Assembly (NCBI RefSeq): GCF_047549485.1
Contig: NZ_CP180191.1
Span: 2,232,001 to 2,296,000 of the forward strand
Length of the DNA stretch: 64,000 nt
Direction of reading: 5' to 3'
Origin: Piscinibacterium candidicorallinum
GTDB lineage: Bacteria > Pseudomonadota > Gammaproteobacteria > Burkholderiales > Burkholderiaceae_C
The notes under the pieces were generated by a model. The model saw only the letters and a program-made list of their open reading frames with translations. It had not been told where the DNA came from and did not search any database. Positions 1 through 7,728 of the stretch are shown piece after piece. Position numbers and translations under genes: made by a program. Positions within the stretch are counted from its first letter, which is position 1. Each line of letters begins with the position of its first letter.

Positions 1-659
1 ATGAGCGGAGCGCCTGCGGCCAGTGCCTCGCGCAGCTGGTCGAGTGTTTCCACCTCGATCTGCAGCAGCGCCGGACGGGCGCCCGCGGCGATCGCAGCTT
101 GGGCTGCTTGCATGGCAGCCGTCACACCGCCTGCGGTGGCAATGTGGTTTTCCTTGATCAGGATGCCGTCGTACAGGCCGATGCGGTGATTGGTGCCGCC
201 GCCCACCCGCACCGCGTACTTCTGCGCCAGCCGCAGACCGGGCAGGGTCTTGCGCGAGTCCACAATCTTGCACTGCGTACCCGCCACAGCCTGCACGTAG
301 GCCGAAGTGGCGGTGGCCGTGCCGGACAGCAGCTGCAGGAAGTTCAGCGCGGTGCGTTCGGCCGTGAGCAGGCTGCGCGCCGCGCCTTCGATCGTGACGA
401 TCGTCTGGTTGGGCTGCATGAGCGCGCCCTCCTCGACCTGCCACTGGGGCAGCAGCTGCGGGTCCACGGCGCGCATGACGGCATCGAACCAGGGGCGTCC
501 ACAGAGGATCGCCGCCTCGCGGCTGATCACGGTGGCGCGGGCGCGGGCCGTGGCTGGAACGAGGCCGGCAGTGAGGTCGCCTGCGCCGACGTCCTCGGCC
601 AGCGCGCGAGCCACATCAGCGGCGATCGATTCGGCGGGAGGAAGCTGGAAGCGACTCAT
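1..659 (-). CDS. nadC: Nicotinate-nucleotide pyrophosphorylase (carboxylating), C-terminus cut by window edge
   Basis: Quinolinate phosphoribosyltransferase of de novo NAD synthesis: it converts quinolinate and PRPP to nicotinate mononucleotide and CO2 in the cytosol. The minus-strand frame begins MSRFQLPPAESIAADVARAL and contains the family segments EDVGAGDLTAGLVP, TAERTALNFLQLLSGTAT, DSRKTLPGLRLAQKYAVRVG (PRPP/quinolinate site with the conserved R-K-T) and KENHI. About 219 residues are inside the window, and the remainder, including the C-terminal barrel strands, lies beyond position 1. The ATG follows directly on the TGA of iscX with no spacer, so the two are probably translationally coupled at the tail of the isc gene cluster. 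The family is unmistakable. Confidence 0.95.
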   Translation of the reverse strand, partial: MSRFQLPPAESIAADVARALAEDVGAGDLTAGLVPATARARATVISREAAILCGRPWFDAVMRAVDPQLLPQWQVEEGALMQPNQTIVTIEGAARSLLTAERTALNFLQLLSGTATATSAYVQAVAGTQCKIVDSRKTLPGLRLAQKYAVRVGGGTNHRIGLYDGILIKENHIATAGGVTAAMQAAQAAIAAGARPALLQIEVETLDQLREALAAGAPL

Positions 660-851
660 TCAAACCTCGTCGATCCAGGCCTGCTGGATGGCCTCGAGAA
701 TCTTCTCGCCGGAGCGGTTGGCGTCATCGTCAAAGCCGGGCAGCGCCATGACCCACCTGTGCAGGTCCGTGAAGCGGATGGTCTTGGGGTCAATGTCCGG
801 ATGCGCCTCAGTCAGCGCAATCGCGATGTCCTGGATGTCGGTCCACTTCAT
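660..851 (-). CDS. iscX: Fe-S assembly protein IscX
   Basis: Small acidic protein (63 aa) that binds IscS and modulates iron delivery and cysteine desulfurase activity during Fe-S cluster assembly. It is recognised by the opening MKWTDIQDIAIALTEAHPDI, the central DPKTIRFTDLHRWVMAL and the C-terminal FDDD...EKILEAIQQAWIDE, which match the IscX/YfhJ family over its full usual length. It lies 131 bases after fdx, with a REP-like palindrome in that gap, and its stop codon abuts the ATG of nadC. It is the last of the isc genes here. Confidence 0.95.
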   Translation of the reverse strand: MKWTDIQDIAIALTEAHPDIDPKTIRFTDLHRWVMALPGFDDDANRSGEKILEAIQQAWIDEV

Positions 852-888
852 GCAAGCTCTCCGAAACAGAAGAACCGGAAACCGGTCT

Positions 889-946
889 CGCAGTATCCAT
901 GCGGTTCTTCAGGGCATTTTGGCTGGAAACCCGCATGGATACTGCG
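889..946. repeat. REP-like palindromic element, copy A (between fdx and iscX)
   Basis: Two perfect 16-base inverted arms (889-904 and 931-946, CGCAGTATCCATGCGG and its complement) enclose a 26-base centre. That centre reads TTTCCAGCC-AAAAT-GCCCTGAAGAA on the minus strand. The same TTTCCAGCC...CTGAAGA core occurs at 24957-24981 and 56173-56197, also between genes. Here the five-base centre is AAAAT rather than ATTTT, i.e. flipped relative to the arms. It could form a strong cruciform or RNA hairpin within the isc transcript and may trim or stabilise the mRNA between fdx and iscX. Confidence 0.75.
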
Positions 947-982
947 GAAAGCACTTTTGATATGACGCCGCAGCGCCGCACC

Positions 983-1321
983 CTAGTGCCCTTCTTTGGC
1001 GTGGTTGATCGTGTACTTGGGAATCTCGATGGTCAGGTCTTCAGCGCCCACCTTCGCCTGGCACGACAAGCGCGACTGTGCCGACAGGCCCCAGGCCTTG
1101 TCGAGCATGTCCTCTTCCATATCGGTGGGCTCATTGAGCGAGTCGAAACCCTTGCGCACGATGATGTGGCAGGTGGTGCAGGCACAGACCATCTCGCAGG
1201 CGTGCTCGATCTCGACGCCGGCGGCGAGCAGGTTCTTGCAGATCGACAGGCCGCGCTGCGCCTCGATGGTCTTGCCCTCGGGTGCGTATTCGGGATGCGG
1301 CAGGATGGTGATGGTGGTCAT
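983..1321 (-). CDS. fdx: ISC-type [2Fe-2S] ferredoxin
   Basis: Adrenodoxin-type [2Fe-2S] ferredoxin (112 aa) that supplies electrons to the IscU/IscS machinery. Cluster ligands are Cys42, Cys48, Cys51 and Cys87, in the C-x5-C-x2-C...C pattern; Cys46 is the extra conserved cysteine of this family. The segment EHACEMVCACTTCHIIV is diagnostic. The start ATG at 1321 gives the usual family length. It is preceded by hscA (47-base gap) and followed by the palindromic element and iscX. Confidence 0.96.
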   Translation of the reverse strand: MTTITILPHPEYAPEGKTIEAQRGLSICKNLLAAGVEIEHACEMVCACTTCHIIVRKGFDSLNEPTDMEEDMLDKAWGLSAQSRLSCQAKVGAEDLTIEIPKYTINHAKEGH

Positions 1322-1368
1322 GGGGATGCAGGTGTACGAGCCACGCGGCCCGCAGGGTGATCAGGCGC

Positions 1369-3231
1369 TCAGGCAATCTCGTCCAGGCGGCGGCCTTCCA
1401 GCGCGCGCTTGACGGCAGCGTTCATGCGGCGGGCGGCAAATTCTTCCGTGCCCTGGGCCAGGGCCTCAACCGCCTGCTTGATGGCGTCGGCATCGCGCCC
1501 GGCGCGGGCCGAGCGAACACTTTCGATCTGCGCCTGCACAGTCTGCTGCTCATCCTCGCTGAGCAGCTTCGCATCCGCCGCCAGCGCATTCTGAGTCGCT
1601 TCAATGATGCGGTCGGCTTCCACCTGCTGCTCGGCCAGCATGCGCGCGGCCATGTCGGCGTCTGCGGTGCTGAAGCTTTCGGACAGCATGCGGGCGATCT
1701 CGTCGTCTGCTAGGCCATAGCTCGGCTTGACCTGGATCTGGGCCTCGACGCCGCTGGTCTGCTCGCGCGCAGTCACATTCAGGAGGCCGTCGGCATCCAC
1801 CTGGAAAGTCACGCGAATGCGGGCTGCGCCGGCGGCCATGGGCGGAATCCCGCGCAGCTCGAAGCGCGCGAGGCTGCGGCAGTCACTGACCAGCTCTCGC
1901 TCGCCTTGGACCACATGAATGGCCATGGCGGTCTGGCCGTCCTTGAAGGTGGTGAAGTCCTGCGCCATGGCGCAGGGGATGGTGCTGTTGCGCGGGATGA
2001 CCTTCTCGGCCAGGCCACCCATGGTCTCCAGGCCGAGGGACAGCGGGATCACGTCCAGCAGCAGCCAGTCATCCTGTGCGGTCTTGTTGCCTGCGAGTAC
2101 ATTGGCCTGGATGGCAGCGCCGACGGCCACAACCTCGTCCGGATCGATGTTGGACAAGGCAAGCTGCTTGAAAAAGGTCTCCACAGCGCGACGCACCAGC
2201 GGCATGCGCGTGGCGCCGCCCACCAGCACCACACCCTTCACATCCTCGATGCGCAACTCCGCATCGCGCAGGGCCTTGCGCACGGGGGTGATGGTCTTGG
2301 TCACGAGCAGCTGCGTGATGGTCTCGAAGGTCTCGCGGTCAATGGCCACTTCGGCCACCGAGCCGTCGGGCTTGCGGATCGGCACGAAGGCGCGCGTCTG
2401 CGTCGAGAGTGACTCCTTGGCCTGCCGGCAGGCCATGAGCAGCGCACGGGTGGCCTGCGGCGAGAGCTGATCCACCGAGACCTGCGCACAGACCCAGTCG
2501 AAGATCGCGCGATCAAAGTCATCCCCACCCAGGGCGGAGTCGCCACCCGTGGCGAGCACCTCGAACACACCACGCGAGAGCTTCAGGATCGAGATGTCGA
2601 AGGTGCCGCCGCCCAGGTCGTAGATGGCGTAGATCCCCTCGGCTGCGTTGTCCAGGCCATAGGCCACGGCAGCGGCGGTCGGTTCATTGAGCAGGCGCAA
2701 CACATTCAGGCCGGCGAGACGTGCGGCGTCCTTCGTGGCCTGGCGCTGCGCATCATCAAAGTAAGCGGGCACCGTAATCACGGCACCCACCAGCTCGCCG
2801 CCAAGCGCTTGCTCGGCGCGTTCGCGCAAGGTCCGCAGAATCTCGGCACTCACCTCCACCGGGCTTTTCTCTCCGGCCGCCGTGCGCAGCTTGACCATGC
2901 CCGGAGCGTCGACAAACTCGTAGGGTGCGCGCGACGCCAACGCGTCGGCCAGACCGCGCCCCATGAAGCGCTTGGCTGAAATGATGGTGTTGTGCGGGTC
3001 CTGCGAGGCACGCGCCAGCGCCTCGTGCCCCACGAGGTCCGCGCCATGGGCGGTGTAGTGCACCACGCTTGGCAGCAAGGGACGCCCTGCGCTGTCCGGC
3101 AGCACTTCCGCCACGCCACTGCGGACGGTTGCCACGAGCGAGTTGGTCGTGCCCAAATCAATGCCGACCGCCAGACGGTGCTGGTGCGGTGCGGTGGATT
3201 CGCCGGGTTCGGCAATCTGCAGGAGGGCCAT
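1369..3231 (-). CDS. hscA: Fe-S protein assembly chaperone HscA (Hsp70 family)
   Basis: Specialised Hsp70 that, with the J-protein HscB, recognises the LPPVK motif of IscU and drives cluster transfer by ATP hydrolysis. From the chosen start (MALLQIAEPGES, matching other HscA proteins) the protein is 620 aa. The N-terminal ATPase domain shows AVGIDLGTTNSLVATV, IYDLGGGTFDIS and VVLVGGATRMPLVR. The substrate-binding domain starts around LLLDVIPLSLGLETMGG. An ATG eight codons upstream is in frame, but it would overlap the preceding lipoprotein gene. Only two bases separate its start from that lipoprotein's stop codon, so translation is probably coupled. Confidence 0.96.
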   Translation of the reverse strand: MALLQIAEPGESTAPHQHRLAVGIDLGTTNSLVATVRSGVAEVLPDSAGRPLLPSVVHYTAHGADLVGHEALARASQDPHNTIISAKRFMGRGLADALASRAPYEFVDAPGMVKLRTAAGEKSPVEVSAEILRTLRERAEQALGGELVGAVITVPAYFDDAQRQATKDAARLAGLNVLRLLNEPTAAAVAYGLDNAAEGIYAIYDLGGGTFDISILKLSRGVFEVLATGGDSALGGDDFDRAIFDWVCAQVSVDQLSPQATRALLMACRQAKESLSTQTRAFVPIRKPDGSVAEVAIDRETFETITQLLVTKTITPVRKALRDAELRIEDVKGVVLVGGATRMPLVRRAVETFFKQLALSNIDPDEVVAVGAAIQANVLAGNKTAQDDWLLLDVIPLSLGLETMGGLAEKVIPRNSTIPCAMAQDFTTFKDGQTAMAIHVVQGERELVSDCRSLARFELRGIPPMAAGAARIRVTFQVDADGLLNVTAREQTSGVEAQIQVKPSYGLADDEIARMLSESFSTADADMAARMLAEQQVEADRIIEATQNALAADAKLLSEDEQQTVQAQIESVRSARAGRDADAIKQAVEALAQGTEEFAARRMNAAVKRALEGRRLDEIA

Positions 3232-3233
3232 GG

Positions 3234-3662
3234 TTACTTGAGTGCTTCCGGACAATCGATCTTGCGAATCTGGTCGAAGTCCTTGTCTTGATAGCAGGCG
3301 TCGCAGCGAGACCGATCGCAGATTTCACAGTGAGTTTTGAGGACAACTTCGTAGCATTGGCCCGCTTGAATAAACGGTGACCGCATAGTGATCCACGTCT
3401 CTCGACCATCAAGCATGCGCGCCTTCGTCTGAATGAGTCCTACCCTATCAGGTCCAAGTAATGTGACCGAACCAACTCGTGCGGATGCCAGCCCGGGGTT
3501 ATCGCCGTAGATTGAAGTCTTTTTGATCGATGAGACCTCGACTGCTTTTACGGTCAATACGAGTGGAGTCTCACGCGGCAACGCTCGCTGTGTCTGATAG
3601 GACGTTGCACAACCCGAAAAAAGCACAATCACCAATGCCAAAAGTCCATGCAAGCGCGTCAT
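3234..3662 (-). CDS. Unknown cysteine-rich lipoprotein inserted in the isc operon
   Basis: A 142-aa protein I do not recognise. The start MTRLHGLLALVIVLFSGC gives a classical lipoprotein signal peptide with lipobox LFSG-C18. After maturation the protein would be anchored on the periplasmic side of a membrane. The middle is predicted beta-rich. The C-terminal third has Cys103, Cys112, Cys115, Cys120, Cys123 and Cys137, including the paired motif HCEICDRSRCDACY (C-x2-C-x4-C-x2-C). It sits 21 bases after hscB and 2 bases before hscA, a place normally empty in isc operons. Its DNA is visibly richer in A and T than the flanking genes, which suggests acquisition. A GGGGAAG Shine-Dalgarno precedes the start. 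The position suggests, but does not prove, a link with iron, sulfur or cluster stress. Confidence 0.8.
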   Translation of the reverse strand: MTRLHGLLALVIVLFSGCATSYQTQRALPRETPLVLTVKAVEVSSIKKTSIYGDNPGLASARVGSVTLLGPDRVGLIQTKARMLDGRETWITMRSPFIQAGQCYEVVLKTHCEICDRSRCDACYQDKDFDQIRKIDCPEALK

Positions 3663-3683
3663 CTCTTCCCCGGCAAACATCGA

Positions 3684-4226
3684 TCACTGAGTCAGCAGTG
3701 CGTCCTCAGCATCACGAACATCGGAAGCAAATTTGTCGATGAACATGAGCTCGCGTACCAAACGTGCGGCCACTTGAAGCTGCGCACAGTCATCAAGAGC
3801 AGCGGCAAGCAAGTTGATCGTACCTAGTCGGCATTCTTCCACTGTGTTTATCAAGCCGAAGATCGCCCTTTGATCGTGACGCGCTACGGCGTCATCGAGA
3901 GTCTCACGCCATTCCATCTGCTGCATGAGAAACGCAGGCGGCATGGCCGTGTTGGACTCCGCCTGAACATCCACACCCGCCAGCTTGAGCAGGTACTGCG
4001 CGCGCTTGATCGGCTGCTTGAGCGTCTTGAAGCCTTCATTCGCTGCCGTAGCCCACTGCATGGCCACGCGCTGCTGGGCATCGCCAGCGGCGGCATGCCG
4101 ATCCGGATGCACGCGGGCCTGCACCTCACGGTAGGCAGACTCCAGCTGCACCAGATCCACGCGAAAGCTGCGCGGCAGCCCGAACAGGGCGAAGAAGTCG
4201 TTCAGATCGGACGGCGCAGCGTTCAA
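3684..4226 (-). CDS. hscB: Fe-S assembly co-chaperone HscB (J-protein)
   Basis: Cochaperone that loads IscU onto HscA and stimulates its ATPase. The 180-aa protein has an N-terminal J-domain (DFFALFGLPRSF..., HPD tripeptide at residues 40-42 in VHPDRHA) and a C-terminal helical domain with the FLMQQMEWRE segment typical of the IscU-binding bundle. It follows iscA after 65 bases that hold a terminator-like hairpin, and is followed by the unknown lipoprotein instead of hscA directly. The 3' part of the gene is somewhat A/T-richer than the rest of the operon. Confidence 0.95.
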   Translation of the reverse strand: MNAAPSDLNDFFALFGLPRSFRVDLVQLESAYREVQARVHPDRHAAAGDAQQRVAMQWATAANEGFKTLKQPIKRAQYLLKLAGVDVQAESNTAMPPAFLMQQMEWRETLDDAVARHDQRAIFGLINTVEECRLGTINLLAAALDDCAQLQVAARLVRELMFIDKFASDVRDAEDALLTQ

Positions 4227-4244
4227 GGGCGAAGCTCAGAAATG

Positions 4245-4275
4245 AAAACGCCCGCAACCTCAGGCGGCGCGGGCG
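4245..4275 (-). terminator. Terminator-like hairpin between iscA and hscB
   Basis: Read on the minus strand, arms CGCCCGC (4269-4275) and GCGGGCG (4249-4255) enclose 13 bases and are followed by TTTTCATTT. The gene order continues unbroken, so this is more likely a partial attenuator that lowers hscBA-fdx expression relative to iscRSUA than an operon end. Confidence 0.5.
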
Positions 4276-4291
4276 CAGATCTTGGATCCAG

Positions 4292-4657
4292 TCAGACCCG
4301 GAAGGACTCTCCGCAGCCGCAACGATCCTTCTCGTTGGGGTTGTTGAACTTGAAGCCCTCGTTCAGGCCTTCGCGCGTGTAGTCCAGCTCCATGCCTTGC
4401 AGATAGGGCAGGCTCTTGGGGTCCACGAAAATCGCCACGCCGTGCGACTCGAAGCGCGTGTCCTCGCTCGAGGTTTCGTCCACGAACTCAAGCTTGTAGG
4501 CCATGCCGGAACAGCCGGTCGTGCGCACACCCAAGCGCAGCCCGACGCCCTTGCCACGCTTGGCCAGGAACTTCTGCACGTGCACTGCCGCCCGCTCGGA
4601 CAGCGTGACTGCTGCTGGCGCCTGCGCAACTTCCGGTGCGTCGATCACTTCAGCCAT
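4292..4657 (-). CDS. iscA: Iron-sulfur cluster assembly protein IscA (A-type carrier)
   Basis: A-type carrier that receives clusters from IscU and passes them to target proteins. It is 121 aa, with the three conserved cysteines at Cys49 (TTGCSGMAY), Cys113 and Cys115 (RCGCGESF). The sequence has a longer N-terminus (about 15 residues, APEVAQAPAAV) than enterobacterial IscA. The start is one base downstream of the iscU stop, consistent with tight translational coupling. The alternative name ErpA-like is possible, but the place directly after iscU makes iscA the natural assignment. Confidence 0.94.
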   Translation of the reverse strand: MAEVIDAPEVAQAPAAVTLSERAAVHVQKFLAKRGKGVGLRLGVRTTGCSGMAYKLEFVDETSSEDTRFESHGVAIFVDPKSLPYLQGMELDYTREGLNEGFKFNNPNEKDRCGCGESFRV

Positions 4658-4658
4658 T

Positions 4659-5078
4659 TCAGGCAGCCTGCTTCTGTTCAGCCGCCTCGCCAGCCTCGCC
4701 GTGCTTGGCCTTGTAGTCCTGCACCGCAGCTTTGATGGCGTCTTCGGCCAGGATGGAGCAGTGAATCTTCACCGGCGGCAGCGCGAGTTCTTCGGCGATC
4801 TGGGTGTTCTTGATGTCAAGCGCCTGATCCAGGCTCTTGCCCTTGACCCACTCAGTGATGAGCGAGGACGAGGCGATCGCGGAGCCACAGCCGTAGGTCT
4901 TGAACTTCGCGTCTTCGATCAGCCCGGTGCTCGGGTTGACCTTGATCTGCAGCTTCATCACGTCGCCGCAAGCGGGTGCGCCCACCATGCCGGTGCCCAC
5001 GCTGTCGTCGCCCTTCTCGAAGGAGCCGACGTTGCGGGGGTTTTCGTAGTGATCGATGACTTTTTCGCTGTAGGCCAT
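4659..5078 (-). CDS. iscU: Fe-S cluster scaffold protein IscU
   Basis: Scaffold on which [2Fe-2S] clusters are built from IscS sulfur and iron. It is 139 aa, with ligands Cys37, Asp39, Cys64 and Cys107 plus His106, and the HscA recognition motif LPPVK at residues 100-104. The C-terminus carries a short extension (KHGEAGEAAEQKQAA) beyond the usual end. It is followed one base later by iscA and preceded by iscS with a 42-base gap. Confidence 0.97.
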   Translation of the reverse strand: MAYSEKVIDHYENPRNVGSFEKGDDSVGTGMVGAPACGDVMKLQIKVNPSTGLIEDAKFKTYGCGSAIASSSLITEWVKGKSLDQALDIKNTQIAEELALPPVKIHCSILAEDAIKAAVQDYKAKHGEAGEAAEQKQAA

Positions 5079-5120
5079 GTTGAATTCTCCGAAAGCTGTC
5101 GATGGTTCAGGGGCTGGGCG

Positions 5121-6332
5121 TCAATGCGCAGCCCACTGCACGGTGTTCAGGTCGATGCCGTCCTTGTGCATCTCCCAGAGCGGAGACAGATCACGCAGCT
5201 TGGCAATTTTGCTCTTGAGCAGGTTGATGGCGAAGTCCACGTCTTCTTCAGTGGTGAAGCGGCCGATCGTGAACCGGATGGATGAGTGGGCCAGCTCATC
5301 GCTGCGGCCCAGCGCGCGCAGCACATAGCTGGGCTCCAGGCTGGCCGAGGTACAGGCCGAGCCGGAAGACACGGCGATGTCCTTGATCGCCATGATCAGC
5401 GACTCGCCTTCGACAAAGTTGAAGCTCATGTTGAGGTTGTGCGGCACACGCTGCTCGAGGTCGCCATTGACGTAGGTTTCCTCGATCTGCGACAGGCCCT
5501 TGACGAGGCGATCACGCAGCATGCGGATGCGCTCAATCTCCGTGCCCATCTCCAGCTTGGCCAGACGGAAGGCCTCGCCCATGCCAACGATCTGATGGGA
5601 CGCCAGCGTGCCCGAGCGCAGGCCGCGCTCGTGGCCGCCGCCGTGCATCTGCGCCTCGAGGCGCACGCGCGGCTTGCGGCGTACGTACAACGCGCCAATG
5701 CCCTTGGGGCCGTAAGTCTTGTGCGCGGTGAAGGTCATGAGGTCGACCTTCATCTTCTCCAGATCAATTTCGACCTTGCCCGTGGCCTGCGCAGCGTCGC
5801 AGTGGAAGATGATGCCCTTCTCGCGACAGATCTCGCCGATACCGGCGATGTCCTGGATCACGCCGATCTCGTTGTTCACGAACATGACCGACACCAGGAT
5901 CGTGTCCGGCCGGATGGCAGCGCGCAGCTGGTCCAGCGTAATCAGGCCGTTTTCCTGCGGCTGAAGGTAGGTAGCTTCAAAGCCCTGGCGCTCCAGCTCA
6001 CGGAATGTATCGAGCACAGCCTTGTGCTCGGTCTTGACCGTGATGATGTGCTTGCCCTTGTCCTGATAGAAGTGCGCCGCGCCCTTGATGGCGAGGTTGT
6101 TGCCTTCGGTGGCACCGCTCGTCCAGACAATTTCGCGCGGATCGGCATTGACCAGCGCGGCCACATGCTCGCGCGCCTCCTCGACGCCCTTCTCTGCCTC
6201 CCACCCATAGCTGTGACTGCGGGAGGCCGGGTTGCCGAACTGACCCGTCAGGTAAGGCAGCATCCTTTCGACAACGCGCGGGTCCACCGGCGTGGTCGAG
6301 CTGTAGTCCATGTATATCGGTGCTTTGAGCAT
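5121..6332 (-). CDS. iscS: Cysteine desulfurase IscS
   Basis: PLP enzyme that converts cysteine to alanine and delivers the sulfur as a persulfide to IscU and to tRNA thiolation pathways. It is 403 aa. Visible features are the start MLKAPIYMDYSSTTPVDPRV, the PLP lysine Lys205 in FTAHKTYGPKG, and the mobile-loop nucleophile Cys327 in SSGSACTSASLEPS. The C-terminus (LSPLWEMHKDGIDLNTVQW) is the IscU-contacting tail. It is second in the operon, 47 bases after iscR. Confidence 0.97.
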   Translation of the reverse strand: MLKAPIYMDYSSTTPVDPRVVERMLPYLTGQFGNPASRSHSYGWEAEKGVEEAREHVAALVNADPREIVWTSGATEGNNLAIKGAAHFYQDKGKHIITVKTEHKAVLDTFRELERQGFEATYLQPQENGLITLDQLRAAIRPDTILVSVMFVNNEIGVIQDIAGIGEICREKGIIFHCDAAQATGKVEIDLEKMKVDLMTFTAHKTYGPKGIGALYVRRKPRVRLEAQMHGGGHERGLRSGTLASHQIVGMGEAFRLAKLEMGTEIERIRMLRDRLVKGLSQIEETYVNGDLEQRVPHNLNMSFNFVEGESLIMAIKDIAVSSGSACTSASLEPSYVLRALGRSDELAHSSIRFTIGRFTTEEDVDFAINLLKSKIAKLRDLSPLWEMHKDGIDLNTVQWAAH

Positions 6333-6379
6333 GGCGTTCCCTCGGAGGATGTTCTTTTGTGGGTCTGGCTATGTACTGC

Positions 6380-6874
6380 TCAGGCGGCGATGCGTGCCGG
6401 TTCTGAGCGCATGTCCTGCATCACAACCGGTGCCTGCTGCTCCTGGCGCTGGCGTGCGACTTCCTTGTCCACGAGATCTTGAAGCGACACAGAATCCAGA
6501 TAGTCGACCATCTTGTGGTTCAAGGTCTCCCAGAGATCGTGTGTCATGCACTGCCCGCGGCGGCCATTGGTGCCGGACTCGCAGTTCTGCTTGCCACCAC
6601 AGTTGGTGGCATCCAGCGGTTCATCAACCGCATAGATGACGTCAGCCACGGTGATCTTGTCCATCGCACGCGCCAGCGTGTACCCGCCGCCGGGGCCGCG
6701 GGTGCTCTCCACGAGCTGGTGACGCCGTAGCTTGCCGAACAGCTGCTCCAGATAGGACAAGGAAATGTTCTGCCGATCCGAGATGGCCGCCAGCGACACC
6801 GGCCCGCGCGTCTGGCGCAGGGCAAGGTCAAGCATCGCGGTTACGGCGAAACGGCCTTTGGTGGTGAGTCTCAT
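6380..6874 (-). CDS. iscR: Rrf2-family Fe-S transcriptional regulator IscR
   Basis: [2Fe-2S]-dependent repressor of its own operon, which also acts apo-form on other promoters. The start MRLTTKGRFAVTAMLDLAL is the family N-terminus, so an upstream in-frame ATG was rejected; the protein is 164 aa. The winged helix-turn-helix spans about residues 1-80 (SLSYLEQLFGKLRR, GPGGGYTLAR). Cluster ligands are Cys92, Cys98, Cys109 and His112. The spacing between the second and third cysteine is 10 residues, against 5 in E. coli IscR, because of a SGTNGRRG loop. It is first gene of the isc operon, with an IscR-like site over its promoter. Confidence 0.96.
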   Translation of the reverse strand: MRLTTKGRFAVTAMLDLALRQTRGPVSLAAISDRQNISLSYLEQLFGKLRRHQLVESTRGPGGGYTLARAMDKITVADVIYAVDEPLDATNCGGKQNCESGTNGRRGQCMTHDLWETLNHKMVDYLDSVSLQDLVDKEVARQRQEQQAPVVMQDMRSEPARIAA

Positions 6875-6965
6875 GCGGCACTTCCTTTGGGGCGACCGGC
6901 AGACCGAGGTCTGCTGGACAGCTGCTCCGAACCGCACCTTGCGAATTCCGAGCAAGCTTGTCGAC

Positions 6966-6993
6966 ATTATAGAGTCCGACTAATCCAATCGGG
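6966..6993 (-). promoter_or_regulatory. isc operon promoter -10 box with overlapping IscR type-1-like site
   Basis: On the minus strand a perfect TATAAT (plus 6966-6971) lies about 92 bases before the iscR start. Just upstream is CCCGATTGGATTAGTCGG (plus 6976-6993), which keeps the G-A-N-T...A-G-T-C-G-G half-sites and 9-base spacing of the IscR type-1 consensus. The site covers the spacer and -35 area, as expected for autorepression. No good -35 hexamer is seen. Confidence 0.6.
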
Positions 6994-7000
6994 TTCCCGC

Positions 7001-7029
7001 CAAGAAAAAAGCCCGGAGTTCATCCGGGC
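7001..7029 (-). terminator. Rho-independent terminator after the protein phosphatase gene
   Basis: Perfect 7-base stem (7011-7017 GCCCGGA with 7023-7029 TCCGGGC) and a 5-base loop, followed on the minus strand by TTTTTTCTTG. It lies 34 bases after the phosphatase stop and separates that gene from the isc promoter. Confidence 0.85.
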
Positions 7030-7062
7030 CTTTTTGTCGCACCAGAAAGTGCATTGGATGCA

Positions 7063-7554
7063 TCAGGCAGCGGCGTACATGTTGGCGCGCTTGCGCACCA
7101 CATCCACGAGCCCCGAGCAGGCGTCTTCGACCAGGTCGAGTACCTTGGAGAAACCCTCCGGGCCGCCATAGTACGGATCGGGCACGGTTGCTTCTTCGTG
7201 GTCGCTCGCAAAGCGCATCAGGAGCATGAGCTTGTGCTTGTACTGCTTGGGGCAGATCTGTTGCAAAAGCGTCAAGTTATCCCAGTCCATCGCCAAGATG
7301 TAATCGAATTCGCGGAAGTCGTCGACCGTGATTTGGCGAGCGCGCAGATCCGTCACGTCGTAGCCGCGCTTGCGGCAGGCCGCCTGGGTTCGGGCGTCCG
7401 GCGCCTCACCCACGTGGTACGCGTGCGTGCCCGCGGAATCGATGCGGACTTCGGACTCGAGGTTGGCGGACTTGACCATGGCGCGGAACACGCCTTCTGC
7501 CGCGGGAGACCGGCAGATATTGCCCATGCAGACGAAGAGGATGCTCGTTTTCAT
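7063..7554 (-). CDS. Low-molecular-weight protein-tyrosine phosphatase
   Basis: Cytosolic phosphatase of the arsenate-reductase-like LMW-PTP fold, 163 aa. The P-loop FVCMGNICRSP carries the nucleophile Cys9 and Arg15 (C-x5-R). The C-terminal VPDPYYGGPEGF provides the general-acid Asp and the two aromatic residues of the substrate rim. Start MKTSILFVC was preferred over an ATG ten codons upstream because the family begins just before the first strand. A single gene ending at its own terminator. Its target is unknown, and no polysaccharide kinase or export gene is nearby. Confidence 0.92.
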   Translation of the reverse strand: MKTSILFVCMGNICRSPAAEGVFRAMVKSANLESEVRIDSAGTHAYHVGEAPDARTQAACRKRGYDVTDLRARQITVDDFREFDYILAMDWDNLTLLQQICPKQYKHKLMLLMRFASDHEEATVPDPYYGGPEGFSKVLDLVEDACSGLVDVVRKRANMYAAA

Positions 7555-7728
7555 AGTTTTGTCACTGTACGTGTTGCACCGCAAAAACTCAATAGTTTGG
7601 ACGCCCCGGTCTAATGCAATTGCGACCGGATCACCCCTATTGACTTGGGCTCGCCGCTTCAGTTTCCAAGACGTTGATTTGACGGTTGAGACGAACGCCT
7701 AATCCACGACAAGCGCATGAGATGCACC

